Shown: positions 44,360-53,828 of the stretch, piece after piece
Layout: every line of letters starts with the position of its first letter
Numbering within the stretch: position 1 is the first letter of the stretch
NCBI RefSeq assembly: GCF_001045465.1
Contig: NZ_LFND01000007.1
Location: forward strand, 62,001-126,000
Origin: Chryseobacterium angstadtii
GTDB lineage: Bacteria > Bacteroidota > Bacteroidia > Flavobacteriales > Weeksellaceae
Direction: 5' to 3'
Length of the DNA stretch: 64,000 nt
The notes under the pieces: model-generated
What the model saw: the letters and a program-made list of their open reading frames with translations, nothing else
What the model was told of the DNA's origin: nothing
The model's database searches: none
Made by a program: the position numbers and the translations under genes

Positions 44360-44404
44360 TGTGGTAATGTGACGATTTGATGATTTGAAAATATGCTGAT
44401 TTAT
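44341..44404. repeat. 8-bp-period array spanning the aroA stop codon
   Basis: Eight units in exact 8-bp phase: TGATGTGA, TGATTCGT, TGATGTGG, TAATGTGA, CGATTTGA, TGATTTGA, AAATATGC, TGATTTAT. The array starts inside the aroA coding end and runs into the ATG of 44403-44888. Confidence 0.75.
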
Positions 44405-44888
44405 GAGAAACTATTTTCTGCTTTTTGCCTTACTGCTGCCGATGCTTTTTTCGGCGCAATATCTGCTGCCCAATGAGGAAATTATTTATTCATTTGACAC
44501 GAAAAACGGGAAGAAAATGGCTTTGGTGAAGGATAAAAAGAATGGTTATATCCAATATAGATTCGGAAGCAAAAACCGTGTTGAAATGGAATTTCCAGCC
44601 ACAAGAACGAAGGAAAGCTGGAAGCAGTTTAAATATAACTCTTATCACAGAGGCGGCGGAAAGCAGAACGCAGGCATGGATCTCAACTATCTGGCTTTTA
44701 CCAATAATCAATATAAATACCTATTGTTCAACACATATCATGCAGAGGATGAATCACTTTCCACGGGCATCACGGTAACAGACAGCAAAGGCAAAGAAAC
44801 CAATATTATCGGGATTTATAAAACCATCAAAGGCTGCATGTGCAATTTGGAGGATTCAGAAGTGGTGAAAGAAGATTTCGGATTATAG
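44403..44888 (+). CDS. Small exported protein of unknown function
   Basis: A 161-residue protein with a signal peptide (LLFALLLPMLFSAQ) and a beta-rich body (NEEIIYSFDTKNGKKMALV ... GYIQYRFGSKNRVEMEFP). It ends in a conserved-looking GCMCNLEDSE motif with two Cys. I recognise no family. The next exported gene starts 16 bp downstream; the two are probably cotranscribed. Confidence 0.65.
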   Translation: MRNYFLLFALLLPMLFSAQYLLPNEEIIYSFDTKNGKKMALVKDKKNGYIQYRFGSKNRVEMEFPATRTKESWKQFKYNSYHRGGGKQNAGMDLNYLAFTNNQYKYLLFNTYHAEDESLSTGITVTDSKGKETNIIGIYKTIKGCMCNLEDSEVVKEDFGL

Positions 44889-44904
44889 TTTCAATCATGT
44901 TCAA

Positions 44905-45579
44905 ATGAAAAAGCTCTTTTTCCTTTTTGTCCCATTGTTGATGATCAGTTTACAAGCCCAGAACCTGAAAGACTTCTCTGTTCCGAAAGGTTATCAGAAA
45001 GTTGCTGAAGCCAAAGGAGACCTGGATAAAGACGGAAAAGATGAAACAGTAATTATTTTTAATACAGATAAAAAAACCAATCTGAATGACCGTGATGATT
45101 TCCTGAGATCATTTTTCATCTTAAAAGACATAGACGGAAAACTGAAAATATGGAAGGAAAACAACTCTGTTCTTTTTTCCAGTGGAATGGGATTTTATTC
45201 TGAAGACAATGCACCGCCGGAAATATCCATTAAAAACAACAGTCTTTCTATTACTCAAATCTTCAATACGAATTCGAGGCATACACAGACTTATAAACAT
45301 ACATTCCGGTTTCAGAACGGTGATTTTTACCTCATCGGCTCCCATGACAGATTTGAAGATACCTGCGATTTTAATTATCTGAATGAAATCAATTTCTCCA
45401 CAGGAAAAGTGATTGTTGATGAAGAACACTCTTCTTGTGATGAGGATGAAAAAGTTATCCCCAAAGATATTCACAAAGAATTGATTCATCCGTTTAAGAC
45501 TTTGATCAAAATGAACAATTTCAAGATTGGGGAAAACAAATTTAAAATCCCCGGTTACCCAAAAGAAATTTACTACTGA
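44905..45579 (+). CDS. Exported protein with FG-GAP-like start
   Basis: A 224-residue protein with signal peptide (FVPLLMISLQAQ). Its first mature part, AEAKGDLDKDGKDETVIIFN, is a calcium-loop pattern found in FG-GAP/VCBS-type repeats. The rest is unrecognised. It follows the other small exported gene by 16 bp and ends before a bidirectional hairpin. Confidence 0.65.
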   Translation: MKKLFFLFVPLLMISLQAQNLKDFSVPKGYQKVAEAKGDLDKDGKDETVIIFNTDKKTNLNDRDDFLRSFFILKDIDGKLKIWKENNSVLFSSGMGFYSEDNAPPEISIKNNSLSITQIFNTNSRHTQTYKHTFRFQNGDFYLIGSHDRFEDTCDFNYLNEINFSTGKVIVDEEHSSCDEDEKVIPKDIHKELIHPFKTLIKMNNFKIGENKFKIPGYPKEIYY

Positions 45580-45593
45580 TTGTCAGAAACATA

Positions 45594-45620
45594 ATGAGCA
45601 GAACCCAACGTTCTGCTCAT
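45594..45620. terminator. Hairpin between convergent genes
   Basis: ATGAGCAGAAC (45594-45604) pairs perfectly with GTTCTGCTCAT (45610-45620) around a 5-nt loop. The T-run is interrupted. Confidence 0.7.
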
Positions 45621-45632
45621 CTTCGTTTATTT

Positions 45633-45677
45633 TTATCCACGTACTTATCCACAGAGTTATCCACAATTTGTGGATAA
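45633..45677. other. Cluster of four DnaA boxes at 12-bp spacing
   Basis: TTATCCACG (45633-45641), TTATCCACA (45645-45653) and TTATCCACA (45657-45665) are direct, and TGTGGATAA (45669-45677) is the inverted box. The four start points are exactly 12 bp apart. Two are perfect matches to the strong bacterial DnaA box and the inverted one is perfect too. The cluster lies in the 103-bp spacer between two converging genes; no dnaA or dnaN gene is adjacent. Confidence 0.75.
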
Positions 45678-45682
45678 CTTTC

Positions 45683-47512
45683 TTAGTTTCGGATTCCGTA
45701 GGCTTCCAATATCTTGCTGAAGATTTCCGTATTCTCAAACAACCCGGTGAATTCCTGGGAATGGGGTCCGTAAGCAAATACACTCGATGGAATTGACGTA
45801 TGATCATTTGTGCTGAAATGCCCGAAAACCCAGCCGTCTTTAAGGCTTCCGTCCAAAAGAGTTAATCCTCCTGTTTCATGATCTCCAACAACAATGACCA
45901 GCGTTTCCTTGTTTTCATCAGCAAATTTCATTGCTTTTCCTACGACATGATCGAAATCCAGCAATTCAGTCACTAGTTGCTCCAGATTATTACTGTGCCC
46001 GCCGCCATCTGTCTGCGAAGCTTCCACCATCATAAAGAAGCCTTTTTTGTTTTCCTTTAAATCATTTAAGGTAAGATCAAAAGCATCAGCCAGCCAGTTT
46101 CCTCTCCCATTGCTTATTCTCTGTGAAGCCAAAGGATCAATCACCAAAGTACGGCTGTTTATTTTACCGACTGATTTCAGGTCCTGATAGAAATCGATCT
46201 TACCATCTTTGATCTTTTGCATATTCTCCTGACTCAATCCATTGGTAGGGCCTCCGATTAAAATTTTAGTTTTAGAATTCATAAAATCTTTCAGGATAGG
46301 CTCCGAACTGTTTCTGTTGTCCGAATGAGCATAGAAATCTGCGGGTGTTGCATCGGTAACATCTCCGGTAGAAATTAATCCCGAAACCAATCCTTTCTCA
46401 GCAATAATATCCGGAATCTGAGCCAGAGCTTTCCCCTGATTATCTACTCCCACAAAAGTATTTTTGGTTTTAACACCTGTAGCAAATGCCGTGGATCCCG
46501 GCGCTGAATCGGTGATGTAGGCATTCGAAGAATTGGTCTTGGACAATCCGGTGGATTTCATATTAAAAACATTCAGCTTCCCTTTGTTGGCTGTAAAAGC
46601 AGCATAGTATTGAGGAAGAGAAGTGCCGTCCGGAATCAGAAGAATAACATTTTTAATCTTTTTATCGGTTTTATCTGTTTTGTACGTTGGTTGGTACACT
46701 TCATACTCTTTTGTATTCCTGTAAAAGTTCTTAGGAATGGTATTGATGAACTTTTTAAGATCAGGAATATGATCCGTATTGATATAATCTACATCAAGAT
46801 CCATGAGATTCACCCATGCATTGGTAAAATCAGGAGCTCCGTAAAAGCGCACCGGCTTCTGGCGGGCATGAGCCTTTTCTACAGATTTTCTGATCTTTTC
46901 TGTTTCTTCATCTCTTGGAATCCCTTTTCCGTTCCATTTCACCAGATCGGTAAAGTCTGCACTGAACAATCCTACTCTTTTCAGCTGGTCATCGGTATAG
47001 TTTGTATCAGGATCACCGTCAAAAAAGAGATAATTTGGATAGTTTTTAAAATCTTCCGGCTGAGGTCTTCCTCCCGTAATCACAATTTTAATATCCGTAC
47101 AGCCAATAATTTCAGGATATTTCTTCAAAGTACTAACCAAAGCACTCAGAGACGCTCTATAATCCTGCTTGATGTCGATCAGCAATTGAAGTTTTTTGTT
47201 TGCATCTGGATAAATATTGCCTTTATTCTGTTTAATCTGTTTCGAAAGAGGATCAAGATAAAGGCTTTCAAGTGTTCGGTTCGGGAGCAGTTCTTTTTCT
47301 GTGTGTGCTACCCAAAGTTTTCCTTTAACCAAAAACACATCCGCTTCAATAGATCCGAAATTGGCATAATAGGCCTGCCAGAAAGGAATCTCCTGTTGAT
47401 AATCATTATGTGAATGGGCATTGCCCGTAGTATACTTCAGATAATTCTGTGCCTGGTTTTGGGTAAATAGTCCAAAAGCGAGTACTGCTACTATTTTTTT
47501 TGATAATTTCAT
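45683..47512 (-). CDS. Phosphodiesterase-like domain fused to alkaline phosphatase, exported
   Basis: A 609-residue exported protein with signal peptide (IVAVLAFGLFTQNQAQ). The N-terminal third resembles PLC-like/glycerophosphodiester phosphodiesterases (NAHSHNDYQQEIPFWQA, SIEADVFLVKGKLWVAHTEK). From about residue 280 an alkaline phosphatase domain follows: ILLIPDGTSLPQYYAAF, the nucleophile site ITDSAPGSTAFATGVKT, VTDATPADFYAH and GDHETGG. Together they could cut a phosphodiester and then release phosphate. ATG 47512 is chosen; the TTG at 47527 is part of a TAATTTTG -7 box (47532-47525). Confidence 0.85.
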   Translation of the reverse strand: MKLSKKIVAVLAFGLFTQNQAQNYLKYTTGNAHSHNDYQQEIPFWQAYYANFGSIEADVFLVKGKLWVAHTEKELLPNRTLESLYLDPLSKQIKQNKGNIYPDANKKLQLLIDIKQDYRASLSALVSTLKKYPEIIGCTDIKIVITGGRPQPEDFKNYPNYLFFDGDPDTNYTDDQLKRVGLFSADFTDLVKWNGKGIPRDEETEKIRKSVEKAHARQKPVRFYGAPDFTNAWVNLMDLDVDYINTDHIPDLKKFINTIPKNFYRNTKEYEVYQPTYKTDKTDKKIKNVILLIPDGTSLPQYYAAFTANKGKLNVFNMKSTGLSKTNSSNAYITDSAPGSTAFATGVKTKNTFVGVDNQGKALAQIPDIIAEKGLVSGLISTGDVTDATPADFYAHSDNRNSSEPILKDFMNSKTKILIGGPTNGLSQENMQKIKDGKIDFYQDLKSVGKINSRTLVIDPLASQRISNGRGNWLADAFDLTLNDLKENKKGFFMMVEASQTDGGGHSNNLEQLVTELLDFDHVVGKAMKFADENKETLVIVVGDHETGGLTLLDGSLKDGWVFGHFSTNDHTSIPSSVFAYGPHSQEFTGLFENTEIFSKILEAYGIRN

Positions 47513-47532
47513 AATACGATCAGGCAAAATTA

Positions 47533-47881
47533 GAAAAGATCTCTGCTTCGCCTGATTAAGGTTTTCTTATCTTTTCATTAAAAAATCATGATATCCGGAT
47601 ATACATGAATTCAGCAAGAAGAAAGTATTCATGTGATTGACAAACACATTGACCTAAAACTAATGATTTAGTTGAACAAAACCGTCATTTTTATTGAAGA
47701 TTACGCTCAGCCAGAGAGATTATATTTCATGATCTTCATTCTCCCCAATTTTAAGCGGTAAATAAATAAGAGAGTTCACTTTTCTTTTTTTACATTTGCT
47801 AAAAATACAGTGTATGCTGAATAACCTGATAACAGAGTATCAGTCGCTGTCATAAAAATTAAAAAAATCATCAATAATCCC
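47533..47881. other. Divergent spacer with palindrome and a -7 box
   Basis: A 349-bp AT-rich spacer. It holds a perfect 12-bp palindrome ATATCCGGATAT (47591-47602) and TACATTTG (47792-47799), a -7 box for the SDR gene that would give a leader of about 75 nt. No gene seen. Confidence 0.55.
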
Positions 47882-48670
47882 ATGACTATTATCATCACCG
47901 GAACCTCATCAGGAATAGGTTTTGTATTGGCAGAATATTTCGGAAAAAAAGGCCATAAAGTATACGGTTTAAGCCGAAAACATACAGAAAGCCAATATTT
48001 CAGGTCTATCCCGACGGATGTTACCGATAACGCTGCTGTTCAGAATGCCATCAGTGAAGTTTTAAAAACAGAATCAAGGATTGATGTTCTGATCAACAAT
48101 GCCGGAATGGGAATGGTGGGAGCTGTGGAAGATTCTACGAAGGAGGATATTTTAAAACTATTCAACTTGAATCTCGTAGGAGCTGTTCAAATGATGAGCG
48201 CTGTTCTTCCCAAAATGAGGGAGAATAAATTCGGTAAAATCATTAACGTTTCGAGTATAGGAAGTGAAATGGGACTTCCTTTCCGTGGTTTTTATTCTGC
48301 TTCAAAGTCAGCACTGGATAAAGTGACAGAAGCAATGAGGTATGAAGTATATCCATGGAATATTGACGTGTGCTCACTACATCTTGGCGATATTAAAACG
48401 AATATTGCTGAGAACAGAGTAAGAACGCAAGTTTCCACGCCGTACAAAAGTGTATTCGATAAGGTATATGCTTTAATGAACTCTCACGTAGGCGATGGAA
48501 CCGAACCTCTTGAAGTAGCGACCTACGTTGAAAATCTTTTGAATAAGAATAAATGGAAGGCCCATTATTATTTTGGTAAATTCGGGCAGAAGATCGGGGT
48601 TCCTCTGAAATGGGTTCTTCCACAGGGAACGTATGAGAATTTAATGAAGAAATATAATAAACTAGACTAA
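47882..48670 (+). CDS. SDR family NAD(P)-dependent oxidoreductase
   Basis: A 262-residue classical short-chain dehydrogenase. Motifs: cofactor loop G7-TSS-GIG (TGTSSGIG), NNAG, catalytic Ser in NVSSIGS, and YSASK. The substrate is not evident. The C-terminus is longer than the minimal fold. Single gene. Confidence 0.88.
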   Translation: MTIIITGTSSGIGFVLAEYFGKKGHKVYGLSRKHTESQYFRSIPTDVTDNAAVQNAISEVLKTESRIDVLINNAGMGMVGAVEDSTKEDILKLFNLNLVGAVQMMSAVLPKMRENKFGKIINVSSIGSEMGLPFRGFYSASKSALDKVTEAMRYEVYPWNIDVCSLHLGDIKTNIAENRVRTQVSTPYKSVFDKVYALMNSHVGDGTEPLEVATYVENLLNKNKWKAHYYFGKFGQKIGVPLKWVLPQGTYENLMKKYNKLD

Positions 48671-48827
48671 ATTCAGTTATTTAAAAAATTATTTAATAGA
48701 GTTTGAACCATTAAGATCTATTAAGTGTTAAAAATAATTAAGTGAGTTTTGCTTTTTTAAGTTTACAATAAAAGTGAAATTGGGTTAATTCTAAGAACAC
48801 TTATTAATGGTTTAAATAAATGGAACA

Positions 48828-50432
48828 TTGAAGTTATTTCTAAAAATATTTTTTATCCTGTTCTGCGTTTTTATACAAGCGCAGAAGAAGCAGTATTGGC
48901 TTATTGATAGTGAGACGAATGTCAGAAAAAAAGTAAAGGATTCTGTATTGGCAGCAAAATTTCTGGATTCTCTGGCCCAAAGCAATTATTTCTTCACCAA
49001 ACTGAAAGACGTAAAAGTAAAAGGCGACAGTACAGAAATATTTTACGACAAAGGAAAAAACTTCAACGAAACTTATGTAGAACTTTCTGACTCCATATCG
49101 CAGAAATTAAAGATCCAGAAAGATTTTTTCACCAAAAATTTAGATTCAACAAAGAAAAGCATCAATAAAAAATATATTGAAGACGGTTATGCTTTCAGCC
49201 GCTTGAAATCTAAATACAAGGGCCAAAAAAATGGCTATCCCATGATAGAACTGGATATCAACAAAAATGATAAACGGACCATTGATGGTTTTGTAGTCAA
49301 AGGTTACGAAAGGGTTCCGAGAAGATTTATGAAAAATCTGGAAAAGGAATTCAAAGGCAAAACCTATGATGAAAAGAATCTCCTGGCCATCAGTAAAAAC
49401 TTTCAAAGTCATGCTTTTGTCACCCTGGAACGTCCTCCACAAACTTTGTTTACCAAAGACTCCACCAGCATCTACCTGTTTATGGAAAAGAAAAAGACCA
49501 ATACTTTTGACGGGGTAATTGGTTTCGGGAATGACAAGACAGAAAAATTTACACTGAACGGAACCCTGAATGTGAATTTCAGAAATATGTTCAACGGATT
49601 TGAGACCGTGAACCTTTACTGGCAGAGAAACCCCGATAAAGGACAAACTTTTGATCTTCGGACCGATATCCCTTATCTGTTTAAATCTAATGTGGGGATG
49701 GAACTAAAAGTGAATATTTTCAGACAGGATTCTACTTTTGCCAATGTAAAATTCCATCCTTCATTCTACTATCATATCAACAGCCGGAATAAAATTGGGA
49801 TCAGAGGAACCCTGGAAACATCCAGTATCATTGATACGCTTTATGTTCAGGGAAAAGATTACAATAAAAAAGGAATCGGGGTCTGGTTTGAAATGACGGA
49901 ACCTACAGATATTGATCTTTTTCTGTACAAAACCAGAATTACGGCAGGATATGATTTCCTGACAAGTGTTTATACTAAAGATAATATTAAGGCCAATCAG
50001 AATCAGTTTTACTTTTTTGGGGAACATAATTATCATATTTCCGGAAACCATTTCCTCAATATAAAAGCCGAAGGAAGTATGATGGATTCTAAAGTTGAGT
50101 TCTCTGCGAATGAATTATACCGCTTTGGAGGCTGGAATTCCATGCGGGGTTTCAATGAGAAATCCCTTGCCGCCGACTTCTTTTATTATGCTGGGCTGGA
50201 ATACCGTTACCTGATTGGAAGCCAGGCTTTCTTTGATTTCTTTGGGCAGTATGGCCAGCTGAACAATAAATCTTTAAATGTAAAACCCAAACTCTATAGT
50301 GTGGGGCTTGGTTTCAATTTTTTCATCCCTATCGGCTTAATGAGTTTCCAGCTGTCTAATGGTAATGAATTTGGAAACCCTTTTAAATTTAATGATATTA
50401 AAATCCATTGGGGAATACTCAGTAGGTTTTAG
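48828..50432 (+). CDS. Omp85/BamA-like outer-membrane protein
   Basis: A 534-residue exported protein: signal peptide (IFFILFCVFIQAQ), a helical stretch, one POTRA-like domain (TIDGFVVKGYERVPRRFMKNL ... about residues 145-220), then a beta-barrel. SMRGFNEKSL carries the RGF loop-6 motif typical of Omp85 proteins, and the barrel ends with an aromatic residue (SRF). It could insert or translocate outer-membrane or secreted proteins; no partner gene is evident. The start is TTG; the nearby ATG at 48820 runs into a stop after three codons. Confidence 0.78.
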   Translation: MKLFLKIFFILFCVFIQAQKKQYWLIDSETNVRKKVKDSVLAAKFLDSLAQSNYFFTKLKDVKVKGDSTEIFYDKGKNFNETYVELSDSISQKLKIQKDFFTKNLDSTKKSINKKYIEDGYAFSRLKSKYKGQKNGYPMIELDINKNDKRTIDGFVVKGYERVPRRFMKNLEKEFKGKTYDEKNLLAISKNFQSHAFVTLERPPQTLFTKDSTSIYLFMEKKKTNTFDGVIGFGNDKTEKFTLNGTLNVNFRNMFNGFETVNLYWQRNPDKGQTFDLRTDIPYLFKSNVGMELKVNIFRQDSTFANVKFHPSFYYHINSRNKIGIRGTLETSSIIDTLYVQGKDYNKKGIGVWFEMTEPTDIDLFLYKTRITAGYDFLTSVYTKDNIKANQNQFYFFGEHNYHISGNHFLNIKAEGSMMDSKVEFSANELYRFGGWNSMRGFNEKSLAADFFYYAGLEYRYLIGSQAFFDFFGQYGQLNNKSLNVKPKLYSVGLGFNFFIPIGLMSFQLSNGNEFGNPFKFNDIKIHWGILSRF

Positions 50433-50632
50433 AGATCGAGTAATAAATCTGCTGATTAAAAACATCCTTATTACATGTATTATAATAAAAGAAAATATCG
50501 AAATGCAATGGTAGTTTCTGCTTTATCATAATGTTAAATATTTCTCTTAAAGAATATTAAAAAAGTATTTTTATTTTAATACCACATTAAAACACTCGTA
50601 ACACTGTAGCTCTAAATTTGCCTTCAAAAAAA

Positions 50633-53600
50633 ATGAAGAAGACTTTAGCTACTTTTACTGTTTTTTTACTCCCCCTTTACCTTACTGCTCAAGAAATTAA
50701 CATTTCCGGAAATGTAAAATCCGAAAACGGCTCCAGCGTCTCCGGAGTAAATATTACCGACAAAAACACCGGAATAACTACGGTGACTGATGAAAACGGT
50801 AATTTTACCATCTCAGCTAATCCAAAAGATATCCTTGAATTTTATGCTCCGGATTTTTCAATGTATACTGTGGAAGTTTCGTCCAAAAGACAATATTCCA
50901 TTGTATTGAAAAAAGCCAATGAGAAACAGATTGAAGGGGTTGTCATTACCGCTTTGGGAATCGCCAAAAAGAAAGAAAAAATAGGGTACGCCACTCAGGA
51001 AGTGGGTACCAAACAGTTTGAAACCATTACAACTCCGAGTATCGGAAACTTATTTTCAGGACAGGTTGCCGGTCTGAATGTTTCCAATCCTACAGGAATG
51101 CAGCAAGCCCCTCAGTTTACGTTAAGAGGAAATTCCAACCTTGTTTTCGTCATTGATGGAGTTATTGTAGAAAAAGAGGTTTTCCAGAATCTGGATCCTA
51201 ATAATATTGAAAATATCAATGTCCTGAAAGGAGCTACGGCTTCTGCATTATATGGTTCCCGAGGAAGATACGGAGCGGTTCTGATAACAACTAAAAGTGC
51301 CAAAAAGAAGGGCTTCTCCGTGGAGTTTTCTCAAAACACTATGGTCACCGCAGGATTTACCAATCTTCCTAAAACCCAAACCGAATACGGAAACGGATCC
51401 CATGGAAAATATGAATTCTGGGATGGTGCAGATGGCGGTGTCAATGATGGTGACATGATCTGGGGCCCTAAGTTTGTTCCGGGACTGAAAATAGCCCAAT
51501 GGAACAGCCCGATCAGAGATAAAATGACGGGACAGGTGATTCCGTGGTACGGTGCGGTAACCGGAACCCAGTACAATGATAAATCGAGATATGAAAGAGT
51601 TCCTATTGACTGGACCTATCATGATAACCTGGATACATTTTTAAAACCGGCGGTCATCAACAATAACAGTTTTGCCGTAAGCTATAAAAACAATAAAGAT
51701 ATCTACAGGCTTTCCGGAAACTTCATGAATTATGATGACAGGGTTCCCAATTCTTATCTTCAGCGCTACGGTGTGAATTTTTCTTCTGAAAATCATTTAG
51801 GTGAAAAATTAATATTTGATACTAAATTCAATTTCAACCAGACTTTTACGCCTAATATTCCTAACTACGATTATAACCCCAGCGGGCATATGTACACCAT
51901 CCTGATCTGGATGGGAGCAGATGTAGACGGAAGAGATCTTAAAAATCACATGTGGGTCCCGGGAAGAGAAGGAACTGCCCAGGCCAACTGGAATTACGCT
52001 TGGTACAACAATCCCTGGTTCGGAGCTGAATATTATAAAAATAAAAACCGCACCAATGTAATCAATGCGCAGACCGGTCTGGAATATAAAGCCACCGAAG
52101 ATTTCTCTGTAAAAGGGAAAATATCTATCGTAGAGAATCATAACAAGCAGGAAATATTAAGTCCTTATTCCTATTTCAATTACAGTGCTCCAAGAAGTGG
52201 TGGCTATCTTCTGAACGACACTAAAACGTGGAATATGAACTCTGACATCCTTGCCACTTATAAGAAGAAGATATCCGATAACTTCGATTTTACAATTAAT
52301 GCCGGAGGTTCTACCTTTTATTACAAAAACAATGTAGACAATGCCTCTACTGACGGGCTGAAAATCCCTGAGCTATATGCTTTGGAAAATTCTATCGGAG
52401 CCGTAAAATACTATGATTATCTGAAGGAAAAGCTAATCTATAGTGCCTATTCAACCATTGATATCGGATTGTACAATGCATTTTTCATCAACGTTTCCGG
52501 ACGTAACGACTGGTCTTCTACCCTTCCGAAAGCCAACAGATCTTACTTTTATCCTTCAGCATCGGTAAGTGCAGTGATCTCCAATCTTGTTAAAATGCCG
52601 GAAGCAGTCAATCTCTTAAAACTTTCCGCTTCATGGGCCAAAGTTGCTTACGACTTTCAGCCTTATTCCATCAGAAATTATTATCTGAACAATAAAGGCG
52701 CTACATTCAACGGAAATCCAATGTTCAATTATCCTACCATATTAAATGTGGAAAACTCCCTGAAACCGGAACAGACCAAGTCTTATGAATTAGGATTAAG
52801 TGCCGGATTGTTTAAGAACAGGCTAACTTTAGATGTTACTTATTTCAGAACGCTGGATTACAATAATATTCTTGAATTCCCGGCTGCTCCATCATCAGGA
52901 TTTACATCGCAATATGTAAACGGCAACGAGTATACCACGAAAGGTCTGGAAATATCTTTAGGATTTGTTCCTGTAAAAACCACAGATTTCACCTGGAGAT
53001 CTTTAATCAACTGGAGTACCTATGAGCAAAAATTGAGTTCCATCTATGACAATATGTCGGATTACAACAATATCAAGCTTGGCGAAAGAATGGACACTTA
53101 CTATGATTACACATGGAAAAAGTCTCCGGACGGGAAAGTGATTCTGGATGCCAAAACAGGAATGCCTACAAGAGCTGATGCTCCAAGTAATCTGGGGCAT
53201 TTTAACCCCGACTGGACGTTTGGTATCAACAACACCTTCAAATACAAAAAGTTCACCTTAAATATTGGAATCGACGGAAGTATCGGCGGTGTAATGAGGT
53301 CTCAGGTAGTAGAAAAAATGTGGTGGGGAGGAAAACACCCGAACTCCACAGCTTACAGAGATCTTGAATATGCCACTCCGGGAACTTACTATTTTGTCCC
53401 GGATGGTGTAAATTATAATGCTTCAACGGGAACTTACACCCCTCACACCAAACCTATAAGCTTCCAGGACTGGGCTCAGAATTATCCTTATCAGGCGAGA
53501 GTAACGGAAGATGAAAGTGAATTGTTCGCTAACGTTTTCGACAGAACTTTTATCAAATTAAGATCTGTAGTTCTTGAATACGACTTCTCTTATCTTCTGA

Positions 53601-53809
53601 ATCCGAAGGGAATGATTAAAAATTTCACAGTCAATCTTTCAGGATACAATCTGGCCATGTGGAAAAAATCTAAAAACCTGTACTCGGACCCGGATTTCAA
53701 AATAGGAACAGGAAATGACAGCAAAGACCGGTCTAAAATCGGATCCGGAAATGATATCCAGGACCCTTCCAGCAGATGGATAGGCGTTGGATTTAATCTT
53801 AAATTTTAA
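50633..53809 (+). CDS. SusC/RagA-type TonB-linked outer-membrane transporter
   Basis: A 1058-residue TonB-dependent receptor of the SusC type. Signal peptide ending LYLTAQ, an N-terminal CarboxypepD_reg-like domain (INISGNVKSENGSSVSG), a TonB-box-like EGVVITALG, the SusC plug (FSGQVAGLNVSN, LKGATASALYGSRG) and a 22-strand-type barrel ending in F. It should bind ligand with its SusD partner and import it through the outer membrane; the neighbouring phospholipase C could supply ligand or phosphate. The start at ATG 50633 is preferred since the TTG at 50618 lies in TAAATTTG (50613-50620). Confidence 0.93.
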   Translation: MKKTLATFTVFLLPLYLTAQEINISGNVKSENGSSVSGVNITDKNTGITTVTDENGNFTISANPKDILEFYAPDFSMYTVEVSSKRQYSIVLKKANEKQIEGVVITALGIAKKKEKIGYATQEVGTKQFETITTPSIGNLFSGQVAGLNVSNPTGMQQAPQFTLRGNSNLVFVIDGVIVEKEVFQNLDPNNIENINVLKGATASALYGSRGRYGAVLITTKSAKKKGFSVEFSQNTMVTAGFTNLPKTQTEYGNGSHGKYEFWDGADGGVNDGDMIWGPKFVPGLKIAQWNSPIRDKMTGQVIPWYGAVTGTQYNDKSRYERVPIDWTYHDNLDTFLKPAVINNNSFAVSYKNNKDIYRLSGNFMNYDDRVPNSYLQRYGVNFSSENHLGEKLIFDTKFNFNQTFTPNIPNYDYNPSGHMYTILIWMGADVDGRDLKNHMWVPGREGTAQANWNYAWYNNPWFGAEYYKNKNRTNVINAQTGLEYKATEDFSVKGKISIVENHNKQEILSPYSYFNYSAPRSGGYLLNDTKTWNMNSDILATYKKKISDNFDFTINAGGSTFYYKNNVDNASTDGLKIPELYALENSIGAVKYYDYLKEKLIYSAYSTIDIGLYNAFFINVSGRNDWSSTLPKANRSYFYPSASVSAVISNLVKMPEAVNLLKLSASWAKVAYDFQPYSIRNYYLNNKGATFNGNPMFNYPTILNVENSLKPEQTKSYELGLSAGLFKNRLTLDVTYFRTLDYNNILEFPAAPSSGFTSQYVNGNEYTTKGLEISLGFVPVKTTDFTWRSLINWSTYEQKLSSIYDNMSDYNNIKLGERMDTYYDYTWKKSPDGKVILDAKTGMPTRADAPSNLGHFNPDWTFGINNTFKYKKFTLNIGIDGSIGGVMRSQVVEKMWWGGKHPNSTAYRDLEYATPGTYYFVPDGVNYNASTGTYTPHTKPISFQDWAQNYPYQARVTEDESELFANVFDRTFIKLRSVVLEYDFSYLLNPKGMIKNFTVNLSGYNLAMWKKSKNLYSDPDFKIGTGNDSKDRSKIGSGNDIQDPSSRWIGVGFNLKF

Positions 53810-53828
53810 CGAATACGTATTCTGAACA

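Noticed and set aside
46610..47413. 267-residue plus-strand frame antisense to the alkaline phosphatase gene
   Set aside because: The opposite frame encodes a clear two-domain enzyme with motifs; the antisense product is rich in Ile/Phe/Arg with no domain signal.
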